From: Candidatus Omnitrophota bacterium
GTDB taxonomy: Bacteria > Omnitrophota > Omnitrophia > Omnitrophales > Abzuiibacteriaceae
DNA length: 7,109 nt
Assembly (NCBI GenBank): GCA_016206995.1
Contig: JACQQN010000098.1
Location: forward strand, 1-7,109
Direction of reading: 5' to 3'
How positions within the stretch are numbered: position 1 is the first letter of the stretch; every line of letters starts with the position of its first letter. Position numbers and translations under genes: made by a program. Shown one piece after another: positions 1 through 5,880 of the stretch. Below the pieces are notes generated by a model that was not told where the DNA came from, ran no database searches, and worked only from the letters and a program-made list of their open reading frames with translations.

Positions 1-1
1 G

Positions 2-649
2 CTTAAGAATGTAACGCGGGATTTTTTTGAAATTGAAATCCGTGGACCGCAAACCGAGATTTTGATTCGTAAACTCTCAACAAATACTCCAAAACATCCC
101 TTTACTCATTTCAAAATTAATATCAAGGGTGCTGAACAAGAAAAGCGATTTTGGATTCTCGGAAAAACCTCTGATCGAGAAAAAATTATTGCATTGCTCA
201 CAAGCGAGGGGGAGAAACTAGGTGTTGTTTGGATCAATTCAGAAGTAAATGAAATTTTGCGTGTGGAGTCAGGAATTCCAAAATGTGGTGTGGATTTCAA
301 CGAAGAAACACTTTTACTTGAAACAAATCTTGCGGGCCGCACTGTGAGTTTCACAAAAGGTTGTTATCCTGGCCAAGAAATTGTCGCACGCATGGACAGC
401 CGTAAAAAATCTGCTAAAAAATTAGTCTGGCTCCGTATGGTTGGTGAACAAATCCCGAAACCAGGCGACCCAGTTCAAAAAGATGGAAAACCAATCGGAA
501 AAATAACGAGTGCTATTTACTCGCCCAAATTTTCATCCCCGCTTGCACTTGGTTACATAGCAAGCGACTTTCTTATTCCTAATGCGGAATTTGAAATCAA
601 ATCAGCAAATTGTTCTCTTCATGCCCAAGCTGTTCCTTTATCAGGTTAA
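2..649 (+). CDS. ygfZ: YgfZ/GcvT-like folate-binding protein, 3' part
   Basis: This is the C-terminal part of a YgfZ (IBA57-type) protein, a folate-binding cytoplasmic relative of the aminomethyltransferase GcvT that helps maintain or repair Fe-S clusters. The frame is open from base 2 to the TAA at 647-649, about 215 residues, so the true start lies before the window; the internal TTG at 62 should not be taken as a start. The family signature KGCYPGQE is encoded at 356-379, including the conserved cysteine. It follows a segment reading RVESGIPKCGVD, which is typical of the folate-binding domain. The last 80 or so residues (PGDPVQKDGKPIGKITS and onward to LALGYIASDFL) match the C-terminal beta-barrel domain. 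The gene converges on the DUF2079 gene with one base between stop codons. What is seen: frame and signature. Known from the family: the Fe-S role. The family call is firm; the exact substrate protein is unknown. Confidence 0.9.
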   Translation, partial: LKNVTRDFFEIEIRGPQTEILIRKLSTNTPKHPFTHFKINIKGAEQEKRFWILGKTSDREKIIALLTSEGEKLGVVWINSEVNEILRVESGIPKCGVDFNEETLLLETNLAGRTVSFTKGCYPGQEIVARMDSRKKSAKKLVWLRMVGEQIPKPGDPVQKDGKPIGKITSAIYSPKFSSPLALGYIASDFLIPNAEFEIKSANCSLHAQAVPLSG

Positions 650-650
650 C

Positions 651-2228
651 TTAACTTCCTGACCGGCGCTCAAAAAGCGTGAGCTTGCCCCAACTTTCTA
701 AAAGACGCCATTCCTTTCCCTGATTTATCTCTTGAAACTTTTCTTCAAATTCTTCATTCGACAACGGATAACTTTCTAAGCTTGGATGAACAAGAAGAAA
801 ACGCGCGCGCTCAGAACACTCTGGAAAAATTGAGAAATCGCCTTGGGGAATTAGGTGTGGAAACAAAGAGGACTGAACACAAAGCGGCTGTTTGTCCTTT
901 AATGTTTCGCAAGCAATATGGACGGATACAGATTCTAAAGACGGTTTGTAAAAGGTAAATCTCGGCAACCCAACCAAGATCAAAACCAAAAGAAAAATAC
1001 CCGGAATCAGCGCAGAATGGCTTTTTAATAACATTCGCAAACGTGACAATCCTTCAATAACGCCGACAAATGCAAGCGTCGCTGGAATCAAGCCGTAATG
1101 AATGCTCAAACCGCGGATTAGCGCGTGAGATGCCGACGTATTCAATAAAAGAGGCGGCACTACAAAAAGAAGTGTGGTTGGAGCCAAAAAAGGCAGAAAC
1201 AAAAATTTAATTCCAAAATTAAGAAGCGGCCGATACGAAAGTGCTGCTAAAAAATCTTTGGGATGGGTCAATACGGAAATTGCAATTTCTAAAAAGCTTT
1301 TCCCCAAATGTCCCCAAGTGCCGAGATAACCATAATCAAACTTGCCCGCAAGCTGCATGAAAAATGGAAGAAAGACAGAAAACGCAAACGTGCCATAAAT
1401 AACGCTTCCAATGAGAGCGGCTAAACCATATCTTCTTAAACCTCTTTTTAGTAAGAAATAAACGCCGATAGGGATAACATAAAGCGAATAATCCTCTTTA
1501 ATTAATAAAATGAAAGTGAGCGAAATTAAAAATAATGCCCAACGTTTTCGGTAAGCAGAAAGAAAGAGTAAAAAGAAAAAAAGCGGTGCGAAAAAATCTG
1601 GGTGAAATTCATGAAGAAATGCTCCCCAAACGTAGCGGTTGAGCGCAAAAGCAAGTGCTGCAAATAATGCAAGGCTTTCTTCTTGCAGGCGTTCAAACGC
1701 AAACCGGTAAAACATGAGAAAAGCAAACGCAAAAGCAGCAGCTGTTCCTACAAAAAGGATTTCAGGGCCGCTATATAATTTATAAAAAGGCGAAAGGAGC
1801 GCCAGAAAAAATGATAAATGATCGGAAAAGTAAATTTGATTCCGAAGACTATCCACCATAAAGTGCCCATGAACTGTGTTCCAAAGCGCGCTGTGGAAAA
1901 GCCCAAGGTCGTGAGCATGAGTGTCGAAAGCGAGGTGTTGGGTCCATTTAGTAAAAAACATCCAAACAAAAAACCCAAGAGAAATTGGCAAAACCCATTG
2001 ACGGGGCTGAAAAGTCCCCCTCACCTTTATCCTCTCCCCTATGGGGAGAGGGGAGGGTGAGGGGAGAAGAACTTTTAAAAAAAAGGTAACGAGTAGAACA
2101 CGCAAGAGCGTGAGGCTTACTGTACTCAATCGAAAGCTTGATTCATCCGGAGCAAATAAATCAAGCGCAACAGAGAAAAGAAATGCAACGAAGGCAAGGC
2201 AAAGAAGAACAAGGAGTGCTCTTTTCAA
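651..2228 (-). CDS. DUF2079 polytopic membrane protein
   Basis: A 525-residue integral membrane protein of the DUF2079 family, which I recall as related to GT-C-fold glycosyltransferases; no substrate is established. Around ten or more hydrophobic segments are visible, the first at residues 3-25 and 36-56. Family-like motifs are DLGLFHSALWNTVHG (107-121), HLSFFLALLSPFYKL (137-151), HEFHPDFFAPLFF (206-218), KEDYSLY (244-250) and HYGLIPATLAF (377-387). The acidic D107 in the first motif resembles the early catalytic Asp of GT-C enzymes, but that is inference. The start is TTG at 2228: an in-frame TAG lies four codons upstream and an AGGA sits 7 nt before the TTG. Residues about 56-71 (PSPSPLPIGERIKVRG) are encoded by a palindromic DNA element that looks inserted in frame between membrane segments 2 and 3. 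The gene follows cysK by 34 bp on the same strand, so co-transcription is likely, with no obvious functional link. Confidence 0.85.
   Translation of the reverse strand: MKRALLVLLCLAFVAFLFSVALDLFAPDESSFRLSTVSLTLLRVLLVTFFLKVLLPSPSPLPIGERIKVRGTFQPRQWVLPISLGFFVWMFFTKWTQHLAFDTHAHDLGLFHSALWNTVHGHFMVDSLRNQIYFSDHLSFFLALLSPFYKLYSGPEILFVGTAAAFAFAFLMFYRFAFERLQEESLALFAALAFALNRYVWGAFLHEFHPDFFAPLFFFLLFLSAYRKRWALFLISLTFILLIKEDYSLYVIPIGVYFLLKRGLRRYGLAALIGSVIYGTFAFSVFLPFFMQLAGKFDYGYLGTWGHLGKSFLEIAISVLTHPKDFLAALSYRPLLNFGIKFLFLPFLAPTTLLFVVPPLLLNTSASHALIRGLSIHYGLIPATLAFVGVIEGLSRLRMLLKSHSALIPGIFLLVLILVGLPRFTFYKPSLESVSVHIACETLKDKQPLCVQSSLFPHLIPQGDFSIFPECSERARFLLVHPSLESYPLSNEEFEEKFQEINQGKEWRLLESWGKLTLFERRSGS
2017..2064. 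repeat. In-frame palindromic element (imperfect inverted repeat)
   Basis: The left arm (2017-2039) and right arm (2043-2064) are inverted copies with a 3-base loop (tat, 2040-2042). The inner nine pairs (CCTCTCCCC with GGGGAGAGG) and the outer nine (CCCCTCACC with GGTGAGGGG) match perfectly, with a short mismatched bulge between them. It lies inside the DUF2079 reading frame without breaking it. Similar C/T-rich palindromes with a central GGGGAGAGG are familiar as dispersed repeats in genomes of several environmental bacteria, often translated as peptides like SPSPLPLGERG. One copy is visible here, so dispersal is inferred. Confidence 0.75.
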
Positions 2229-2235
2229 GAAAAAA

Positions 2236-2239
2236 TCCT
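2236..2239 (-). promoter_or_regulatory. Ribosome binding site of the DUF2079 gene
   Basis: AGGA on the minus strand, 7 nt before the TTG at 2228. It supports the TTG start; an in-frame stop just upstream leaves no other start codon. Confidence 0.55.
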
Positions 2240-2262
2240 ATGGGGCAGACCCGTTAAAATTT

Positions 2263-3213
2263 TTAGGCGTGTGCCGTAGCGACGTCGCGAACTTCGTCTG
2301 TTAGTGCCGTACTCAAGTAACGCTCACCGGAACTTGGGATAATGACTACGATCAACTTACCTTTGTTCTCTGGGCGCTTTGCAACCTGAACCGCAGCTGA
2401 AACAGCCGCACCGGACGAAATACCAACCAAAAGCCCTTCTTCTTTTGCAAGGCGACGGGCCCATTCGAAAGATTCTTCATTTGAGACTTGAATAATTTCG
2501 TCGATGATTTTCGTATTCAAAATATCAGGAACAAATCCGGCGCCAATTCCTTGAATTTTATGTGGGCCTGGTTTTCCTCCTGAAAGAACGGGTGAATCTT
2601 TTGGTTCAACCGCAATCGCTTTAAAAGAAGGCTTTTTGGGCTTGATGACTTCAGAAACGCCTGTGATCGTCCCACCGGTTCCAATACCAGAAATTAAAAT
2701 ATCAACTTTGCCATCGGTATCGCGCCAAATTTCTTCAGCGGTCGTTCTGCGGTGAATGTCAACGTTTGCGGGATTTTTAAATTGCTGCGGCATAAATGAG
2801 TTTGGGGTTGATGCAACTAGTTCTTCTGCTCTTTTGATGGCGCCCTTCATTCCTTCTGAACCAGGTGTTAAAACGAGTTCCGAGCCTAAGAGCCGAAGAA
2901 GCATGCGGCGCTCGATACTCATGGTTTCGGGCATCGTCAAAATCAAGCGATAGCCTTTTGCAGCACAAACAAACGCGAGCGCTATCCCCGTGTTGCCGCT
3001 CGTTGGTTCAATAATCACAGAATCCTTTTTTAAAAGACCTTTCTTTTCGGCATCTTCAATCATATTCATGCCAATGCGGTCTTTTACACTGGAAAGTGGA
3101 TTAAAAAATTCGAGTTTTGCAACCACCGTCGCAACACAACCTTTCGTAACGCGATTCAAGCGAACGAGCGGTGTATTTCCAATCGTTTTTGTGATATCTT
3201 CATAAATTTTCAT
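2263..3213 (-). CDS. cysK: Cysteine synthase A (O-acetylserine sulfhydrylase)
   Basis: A 316-residue, PLP-dependent cytoplasmic enzyme that makes L-cysteine from O-acetylserine and sulfide, the last step of sulfur assimilation. The length is normal for CysK. The PLP lysine is K44 in SSVKDR. The substrate loop PTSGNTG spans 70-76, the QFKNPAN segment 144-150, and the glycine-rich phosphate loop GIGTGGTITG 176-185. QGIGAGFVP (221-229) and ISSGAA (265-270) are also typical, and PSSGERYLST (293-302) closes the active site. All key residues are present, so the protein should be active. The ATG at 3211-3213 is preceded by AGGGGG at 6 nt. It is followed 34 bp later by the DUF2079 gene and preceded by the uracil-DNA glycosylase gene with a 69-bp gap in which I see no convincing promoter. 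CysM is a less likely alternative, given the CysK-like motifs. In Bacillus, CysK is also the partner of the repressor CymR, which matters because a CymR-like gene lies about 2 kb away. Confidence 0.95.
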   Translation of the reverse strand: MKIYEDITKTIGNTPLVRLNRVTKGCVATVVAKLEFFNPLSSVKDRIGMNMIEDAEKKGLLKKDSVIIEPTSGNTGIALAFVCAAKGYRLILTMPETMSIERRMLLRLLGSELVLTPGSEGMKGAIKRAEELVASTPNSFMPQQFKNPANVDIHRRTTAEEIWRDTDGKVDILISGIGTGGTITGVSEVIKPKKPSFKAIAVEPKDSPVLSGGKPGPHKIQGIGAGFVPDILNTKIIDEIIQVSNEESFEWARRLAKEEGLLVGISSGAAVSAAVQVAKRPENKGKLIVVIIPSSGERYLSTALTDEVRDVATAHA

Positions 3214-3219
3214 GACAAA

Positions 3220-3225
3220 CCCCCT
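3220..3225 (-). promoter_or_regulatory. Ribosome binding site of cysK
   Basis: AGGGGG on the minus strand, 6 nt before the ATG at 3213. It is a strong Shine-Dalgarno-like match and fixes the start. Confidence 0.65.
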
Positions 3226-3282
3226 TTTTCTAATTTTTTAATGATGACAAAAAATCCTAATTTGACACCCAATTTAATTTTG

Positions 3283-3909
3283 TTAACTCTTCACTCTGCT
3301 AATAAGTTCTTTGAGAATTTGCAAATGAGTGGCCATCACGGGTTTTTTGCGTGGATCGCGCAAAATAAAAGCCGGATGATACAGTACAAAGAATTGCGTT
3401 CCGGGATAATCAGGGTGCGTAAATGCCTTCCCCGCTTCTTTCTCCATTGAAAATTCACCCTTATTATGAACCAAGTGTTTGAGCGCTGTGCCCCCTAACA
3501 ATACGATAACCTCTGGCGCGATCAGTGAAATCTGTTTTTTTAGAAATGGAAAACATTGATCGACCTCTTCCTGTTTCGGCGCCCGATTCTCTGGCGGCCT
3601 GCATTTTACCACATTGGCAATCAATGCGTCTCGGTTGCTGTCCATTCCAGCTTCCTGCATCATTTGATCAAGCAATTGACCTGCGCGGCCAACAAATGCT
3701 TTTGCTTGAATGTCTTCATTTTCGCCAGGCGCCTCGCCAACCATCAATACCTTTGCTTCCGGATTGCCGCGATCCACCACAATGTGTTTTCTGTTTTCCG
3801 ACAAAGAACATTTGGTGCAATTGGACTCGGCAAGCAGCTTTTTAAACTCTGCGTAATTTTTGGCGTCCAAAATCTCGTTGGTTTTGGAATCAAAAAGGTC
3901 AAACTGCAT
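3283..3909 (-). CDS. Family 4 uracil-DNA glycosylase, [4Fe-4S] type
   Basis: A 208-residue DNA repair enzyme that removes uracil arising from cytosine deamination or misincorporation, starting base-excision repair. The uracil-binding and catalytic motif GEAPGENED lies at 58-66, followed by FVGRAGQLLD (72-81). NVVKCRPPENR (99-109) and the second motif YHPAFILRD (177-185) complete the family 4 pattern. Four cysteines, C31 and C34 (CTKC) plus C103 and C119, are placed to bind the [4Fe-4S] cluster of this family. Length is typical. Its ATG (3907-3909) directly abuts the TAA of the upstream pilus ATPase gene, giving TAAATG with no spacer, so translation is probably coupled; there is no independent Shine-Dalgarno outside the upstream frame. 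The conserved motifs make the assignment firm. The pairing with a pilus ATPase is not a standard functional association that I know of. Confidence 0.93.
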   Translation of the reverse strand: MQFDLFDSKTNEILDAKNYAEFKKLLAESNCTKCSLSENRKHIVVDRGNPEAKVLMVGEAPGENEDIQAKAFVGRAGQLLDQMMQEAGMDSNRDALIANVVKCRPPENRAPKQEEVDQCFPFLKKQISLIAPEVIVLLGGTALKHLVHNKGEFSMEKEAGKAFTHPDYPGTQFFVLYHPAFILRDPRKKPVMATHLQILKELISRVKS

Positions 3910-5025
3910 TTAAGTACCAATAATTTTATTAGAACCTTGATTGCCGAAACTGAACCCGCGCATCTTGAGCGAGAGTTCCTGCGGTTTGTCACTTGCCCGG
4001 TACATTTCCACCTCGGAAATCAAACTTTGTTCCTTCAGGCTAATGAGTGATTGATTGAGTGTTTGCATGCCATCCGCAGTTCCATTTTGCATAATTGGAA
4101 CAAGTTTATCGAAGCGCTGCTCCCGCACAGCATCTGCCACTGTCGCAGTCATCGTAAGCACTTCAAACGCAGGCACATAACCTTTCCCGTCTTGGCGTGG
4201 AACAAGTCGCTCTGAAACGATGACGTTCAAATGGTAAGATATATCCATTAAAACTCGCGTTCGCTCTTCCGTAGGAAAGAAACTGAGCAAACGTTCAAAA
4301 ACATGCACGACGCTCCGTGCATGAAGTGTTGAAATTACAAGCCGCCCGATCTCGGCAGCTTGAAGCGCGCTTGCAAATGTTTCCGCATCTCGAATTTCCC
4401 CAATAAAAACAACGTCGGGTGCTTGGCGTGCCGCCGCTCTTAATGCACTCACAAAGCTCGGGGCGTCCTGGCCAATTTCCCGTTGGTTAATCAAAGACCG
4501 TTTCGGCACATGACTAAACTCTATTGGGTCTTCAATGGTAATGATGTGCTTCTCAAGATTTTCGTTGATCAAATTGATCATCGCATTCGCTGTCGTACTT
4601 TTACCAGATGAAGCAGCGCCAGAAATTACAACCAACCCACGCTCTGAAAGCGCCCATTTTTTCAATACGGGAGGAAGTCGAAGTTCTTCAAAAGAAGGAA
4701 TTTCCTTCCAAGCAATTCGGATCACGCAGCTTAACTCACCTTGTTGATAAAAAATATTCGCGCGGAGACGACCATGCCCCTCAACCACAAAAGAAAGGTC
4801 CACGCTTCGTTCACGTTCTAAAACTTCAGCGTGGCTTGTGTGTCGCATCAAATGCTGAGCAATTGCATTCATATCATCAGCTGAAACTACTGCAATTCCA
4901 TCAAGTGATTTCAGTTGATTAGAAGCTCGATAATAGGGTTTTGAGTCGGATTTGATATACAGGTCCGTTCCCTTTTGGGAAATGACGCGGTCAAGACACG
5001 ATTTTAGGAAAGTGTTAACATCCAT
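3910..5025 (-). CDS. pilT: PilT/PilU-type type IV pilus retraction ATPase
   Basis: A hexameric cytoplasmic motor ATPase that drives pilus retraction and twitching motility. Numbering here is from an ORF start at TTG 5034, which gives 374 residues. I prefer the ATG at 5025 (residue 4, giving 371 residues) because neither start has a Shine-Dalgarno and ATG suits the family better. Walker A is GAASSGKST (139-147), a variant of the usual GPTGSGKST that keeps the GKS/T core. The Asp box IITIEDPIEFSH spans 164-175, Walker B DVVFIGEIRDAET 207-219 and the His box STLHARS 235-241. GMQTLNQSL (322-330) is a C-terminal PilT/PilU motif. The tail ASDKPQELSLKMRG (347-360) recalls the end of PilU more than PilT, so it may be the accessory PilU-like motor. 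It heads the minus-strand block from a divergent promoter and abuts the uracil-DNA glycosylase gene. No other pilus gene is in the window. Confidence 0.9.
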   Translation of the reverse strand: MDVNTFLKSCLDRVISQKGTDLYIKSDSKPYYRASNQLKSLDGIAVVSADDMNAIAQHLMRHTSHAEVLERERSVDLSFVVEGHGRLRANIFYQQGELSCVIRIAWKEIPSFEELRLPPVLKKWALSERGLVVISGAASSGKSTTANAMINLINENLEKHIITIEDPIEFSHVPKRSLINQREIGQDAPSFVSALRAAARQAPDVVFIGEIRDAETFASALQAAEIGRLVISTLHARSVVHVFERLLSFFPTEERTRVLMDISYHLNVIVSERLVPRQDGKGYVPAFEVLTMTATVADAVREQRFDKLVPIMQNGTADGMQTLNQSLISLKEQSLISEVEMYRASDKPQELSLKMRGFSFGNQGSNKIIGT

Positions 5026-5069
5026 TTTTAACAAGGAAGTAAGTTAAAAACCCAGGAAAAACTTGTTTC

Positions 5070-5098
5070 AATATATCTAGTTTCCATCAAAATAGCAA
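5070..5098 (-). promoter_or_regulatory. Candidate sigma-70 promoter of the pilus ATPase-udg block
   Basis: On the minus strand, TTGCTA (5098-5093, 4 of 6 matches to TTGACA) and TATATT (5075-5070, 5 of 6 to TATAAT) are separated by 17 bp. Transcription would begin near 5063, leaving a leader of about 38 nt before the ATG at 5025. It is read by eye in an AT-rich region, so a chance match is possible. Confidence 0.45.
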
Positions 5099-5120
5099 GC
5101 AATTATTTTCATTTAAGTCC

Positions 5121-5148
5121 TTGACATTACAAAGAATACAGTTATACT
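5121..5148 (+). promoter_or_regulatory. Strong sigma-70 promoter of the rrf2-yezD-porin operon
   Basis: A perfect -35 TTGACA (5121-5126) and a -10 TATACT (5143-5148, 5 of 6 matches) are 16 bp apart. The predicted transcription start is near 5155, about 23 nt before the ATG of the Rrf2 gene. The -35 coincides with the upstream in-frame TTG at 5121, which argues against using that TTG as a start codon. Confidence 0.65.
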
Positions 5149-5149
5149 T

Positions 5150-5164
5150 CTATAAAACATATAG
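5150..5164. promoter_or_regulatory. Candidate operator: inverted repeat over the transcription start
   Basis: CTATA (5150-5154) and TATAG (5160-5164) form perfect 5-bp arms around a 5-bp spacer (AAACA). The repeat starts two bases after the -10 and covers the expected transcription start. This is where an autorepressor such as an Rrf2 dimer could block RNA polymerase. The arms are short and AT-rich, so the assignment is tentative. Confidence 0.35.
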
Positions 5165-5177
5165 GATTAGTAGGCAT

Positions 5178-5636
5178 ATGAAAATCACAAAAAAGGGCGA
5201 ATACGCACTGAGATTGCTTCTTGTTCTTGCAACAAATTACGAACAAAAAAAGCCGCTTACACTTCATGAAATCGCTGAGGAGGAAAATTTGCCCATAAAA
5301 TTCCTCGAGCAAATCATGATGCCTTTAAAAAGAGCTCGACTCGTCCGTAGTGAAAAAGGCAAGTATGGTGGTTATGCGCTTTCGCGGTCCCCAAGAGAAA
5401 TCACGCTCGGAGAGGTGATTCGGGTGATCGACGGCCCACTTGCACCAATACTCACAGCTGCTGAAATCGAAAAACGAATTCGAAATAATGATCGACATGC
5501 AGGTCTTTACGCAGCCTTTCTTGATGTGCGGAATGCCATTGCAGAAATCTTGGACAAAAAGACATTGGCGGACGTTTTAGAAAAATCGCTTGAACTGGCA
5601 TGGTCTGAACCCTCGAAACAAATGTACTACATCTAA
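5178..5636 (+). CDS. Rrf2 family regulator, cysteine-free, CymR-like
   Basis: A 152-residue winged-helix transcription regulator of the Rrf2 family (IscR, NsrR, CymR, RirA). The N-terminus MKITKKGEYALRLLL is classic for the family. The helix-turn-helix spans about 28-51 (LTLHEIAEEENLPIKFLEQ and on), the wing is SEKGKYGGYALSR (58-70), and GEVIRVIDGPLAP lies at 78-90. There are no cysteines at all, so the Fe-S ligands of IscR and NsrR are absent. The last residues, KQMYYI, resemble the YMFYI end of Bacillus CymR as I recall it, the repressor of cysteine metabolism that acts with CysK. The start is the ATG at 5178; the upstream TTG at 5121 lies in the promoter. An AGGA at 11 nt and an AGG at 3 nt before the ATG are both poorly spaced. 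A 4-bp gap leads to the yezD-like gene, so they are likely co-transcribed. Family is firm; the CymR-like role is inference. Confidence 0.9.
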   Translation: MKITKKGEYALRLLLVLATNYEQKKPLTLHEIAEEENLPIKFLEQIMMPLKRARLVRSEKGKYGGYALSRSPREITLGEVIRVIDGPLAPILTAAEIEKRIRNNDRHAGLYAAFLDVRNAIAEILDKKTLADVLEKSLELAWSEPSKQMYYI

Positions 5637-5640
5637 TTCT

Positions 5641-5793
5641 ATGGAACTAAATAAAAAAGTAGAACATGAAATTCTAAACGCCGTGAAGAATGTTGATTTT
5701 GGATCTGTCGAAATCACGATTCACAATTCACGCGTTGTGCAAATCGAGCGAAAAACGAAAGTTCGATTTGACTCAAAATCTGAAACCAGATAA
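5641..5793 (+). CDS. YezD/OscA family small protein (DUF2292)
   Basis: A 50-residue protein matching the DUF2292 (YezD) family. The core runs from residue 19 to 43 and contains DFGSVEITIHNSRVVQIER followed by a KVRF segment, which is the conserved pattern of a Gly-Ser-Val strand, a V-x-Q-I-E-R motif and a final R-F. The family includes OscA of Pseudomonas, a small protein needed for growth on organosulfur compounds and linked to sulfur starvation and chromate stress. Biochemical activity is unknown. The ATG at 5641 lies 4 bp after the rrf2 stop, with no Shine-Dalgarno, so translation may be coupled. A longer frame back to a TTG at 5590 would overlap rrf2 and add residues outside the family, so I reject it. 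Its place between an Rrf2 regulator and a porin suggests a nutrient-uptake operon. The family call rests on pattern recall. Confidence 0.8.
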   Translation: MELNKKVEHEILNAVKNVDFGSVEITIHNSRVVQIERKTKVRFDSKSETR

Positions 5794-5880
5794 CTGGAAA
5801 AGTCATGAAGTTATTAACAAAACAAAAGGCACCTACCGGACAACCGGAAGTTCCAATGAATCAAAGAAGGAGTATGAGTC
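5794..5880 (+). promoter_or_regulatory. Porin leader with small hairpin and Shine-Dalgarno
   Basis: The 87-bp gap holds a strong Shine-Dalgarno, AAGGAG at 5867-5872, 8 nt before the ATG at 5881. Upstream of it, CCGG (5836-5839) and CCGG (5844-5847) can pair around an ACAA loop, with two more pairs beyond a mismatch. The hairpin is too weak and lacks a T-tract, so it is not a terminator. The same bases form a direct repeat ACCGG-aca-ACCGG. No promoter is evident. Confidence 0.4.

Noticed and set aside
62..64. TTG as the start of the ygfZ gene
   Set aside because: The frame is open to the left edge and the protein would lack its folate-binding N-terminal domain; it is a fragment cut by the window.
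2041..2304. Plus-strand 87-codon open frame across the palindrome
   Set aside because: It is antisense to DUF2079 and the cysK 3' end, Lys/Arg-rich, with no family match.
3233..3255. A/T inverted repeat (ATTTTTT and AAAAAAT) before cysK
   Set aside because: It is a homopolymer-based dyad expected by chance in AT-rich intergenic DNA, with a weak stem and no G/C pairs.
3262..3290. Plus-strand TTGACA upstream of cysK
   Set aside because: No -10 hexamer lies at 16-18 bp spacing, and it would point into the antisense of udg.
3556..4050. Plus-strand 164-codon open frame opposite udg and the pilus ATPase gene
   Set aside because: It is antisense to two motif-rich genes, shows no family resemblance, and its composition reflects the opposite strand.
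5121..5177. Upstream TTG start giving a 171-residue Rrf2 protein
   Set aside because: The TTG is the -35 hexamer of the promoter, and the family N-terminus MKITKKGEYALRL begins at the ATG at 5178.
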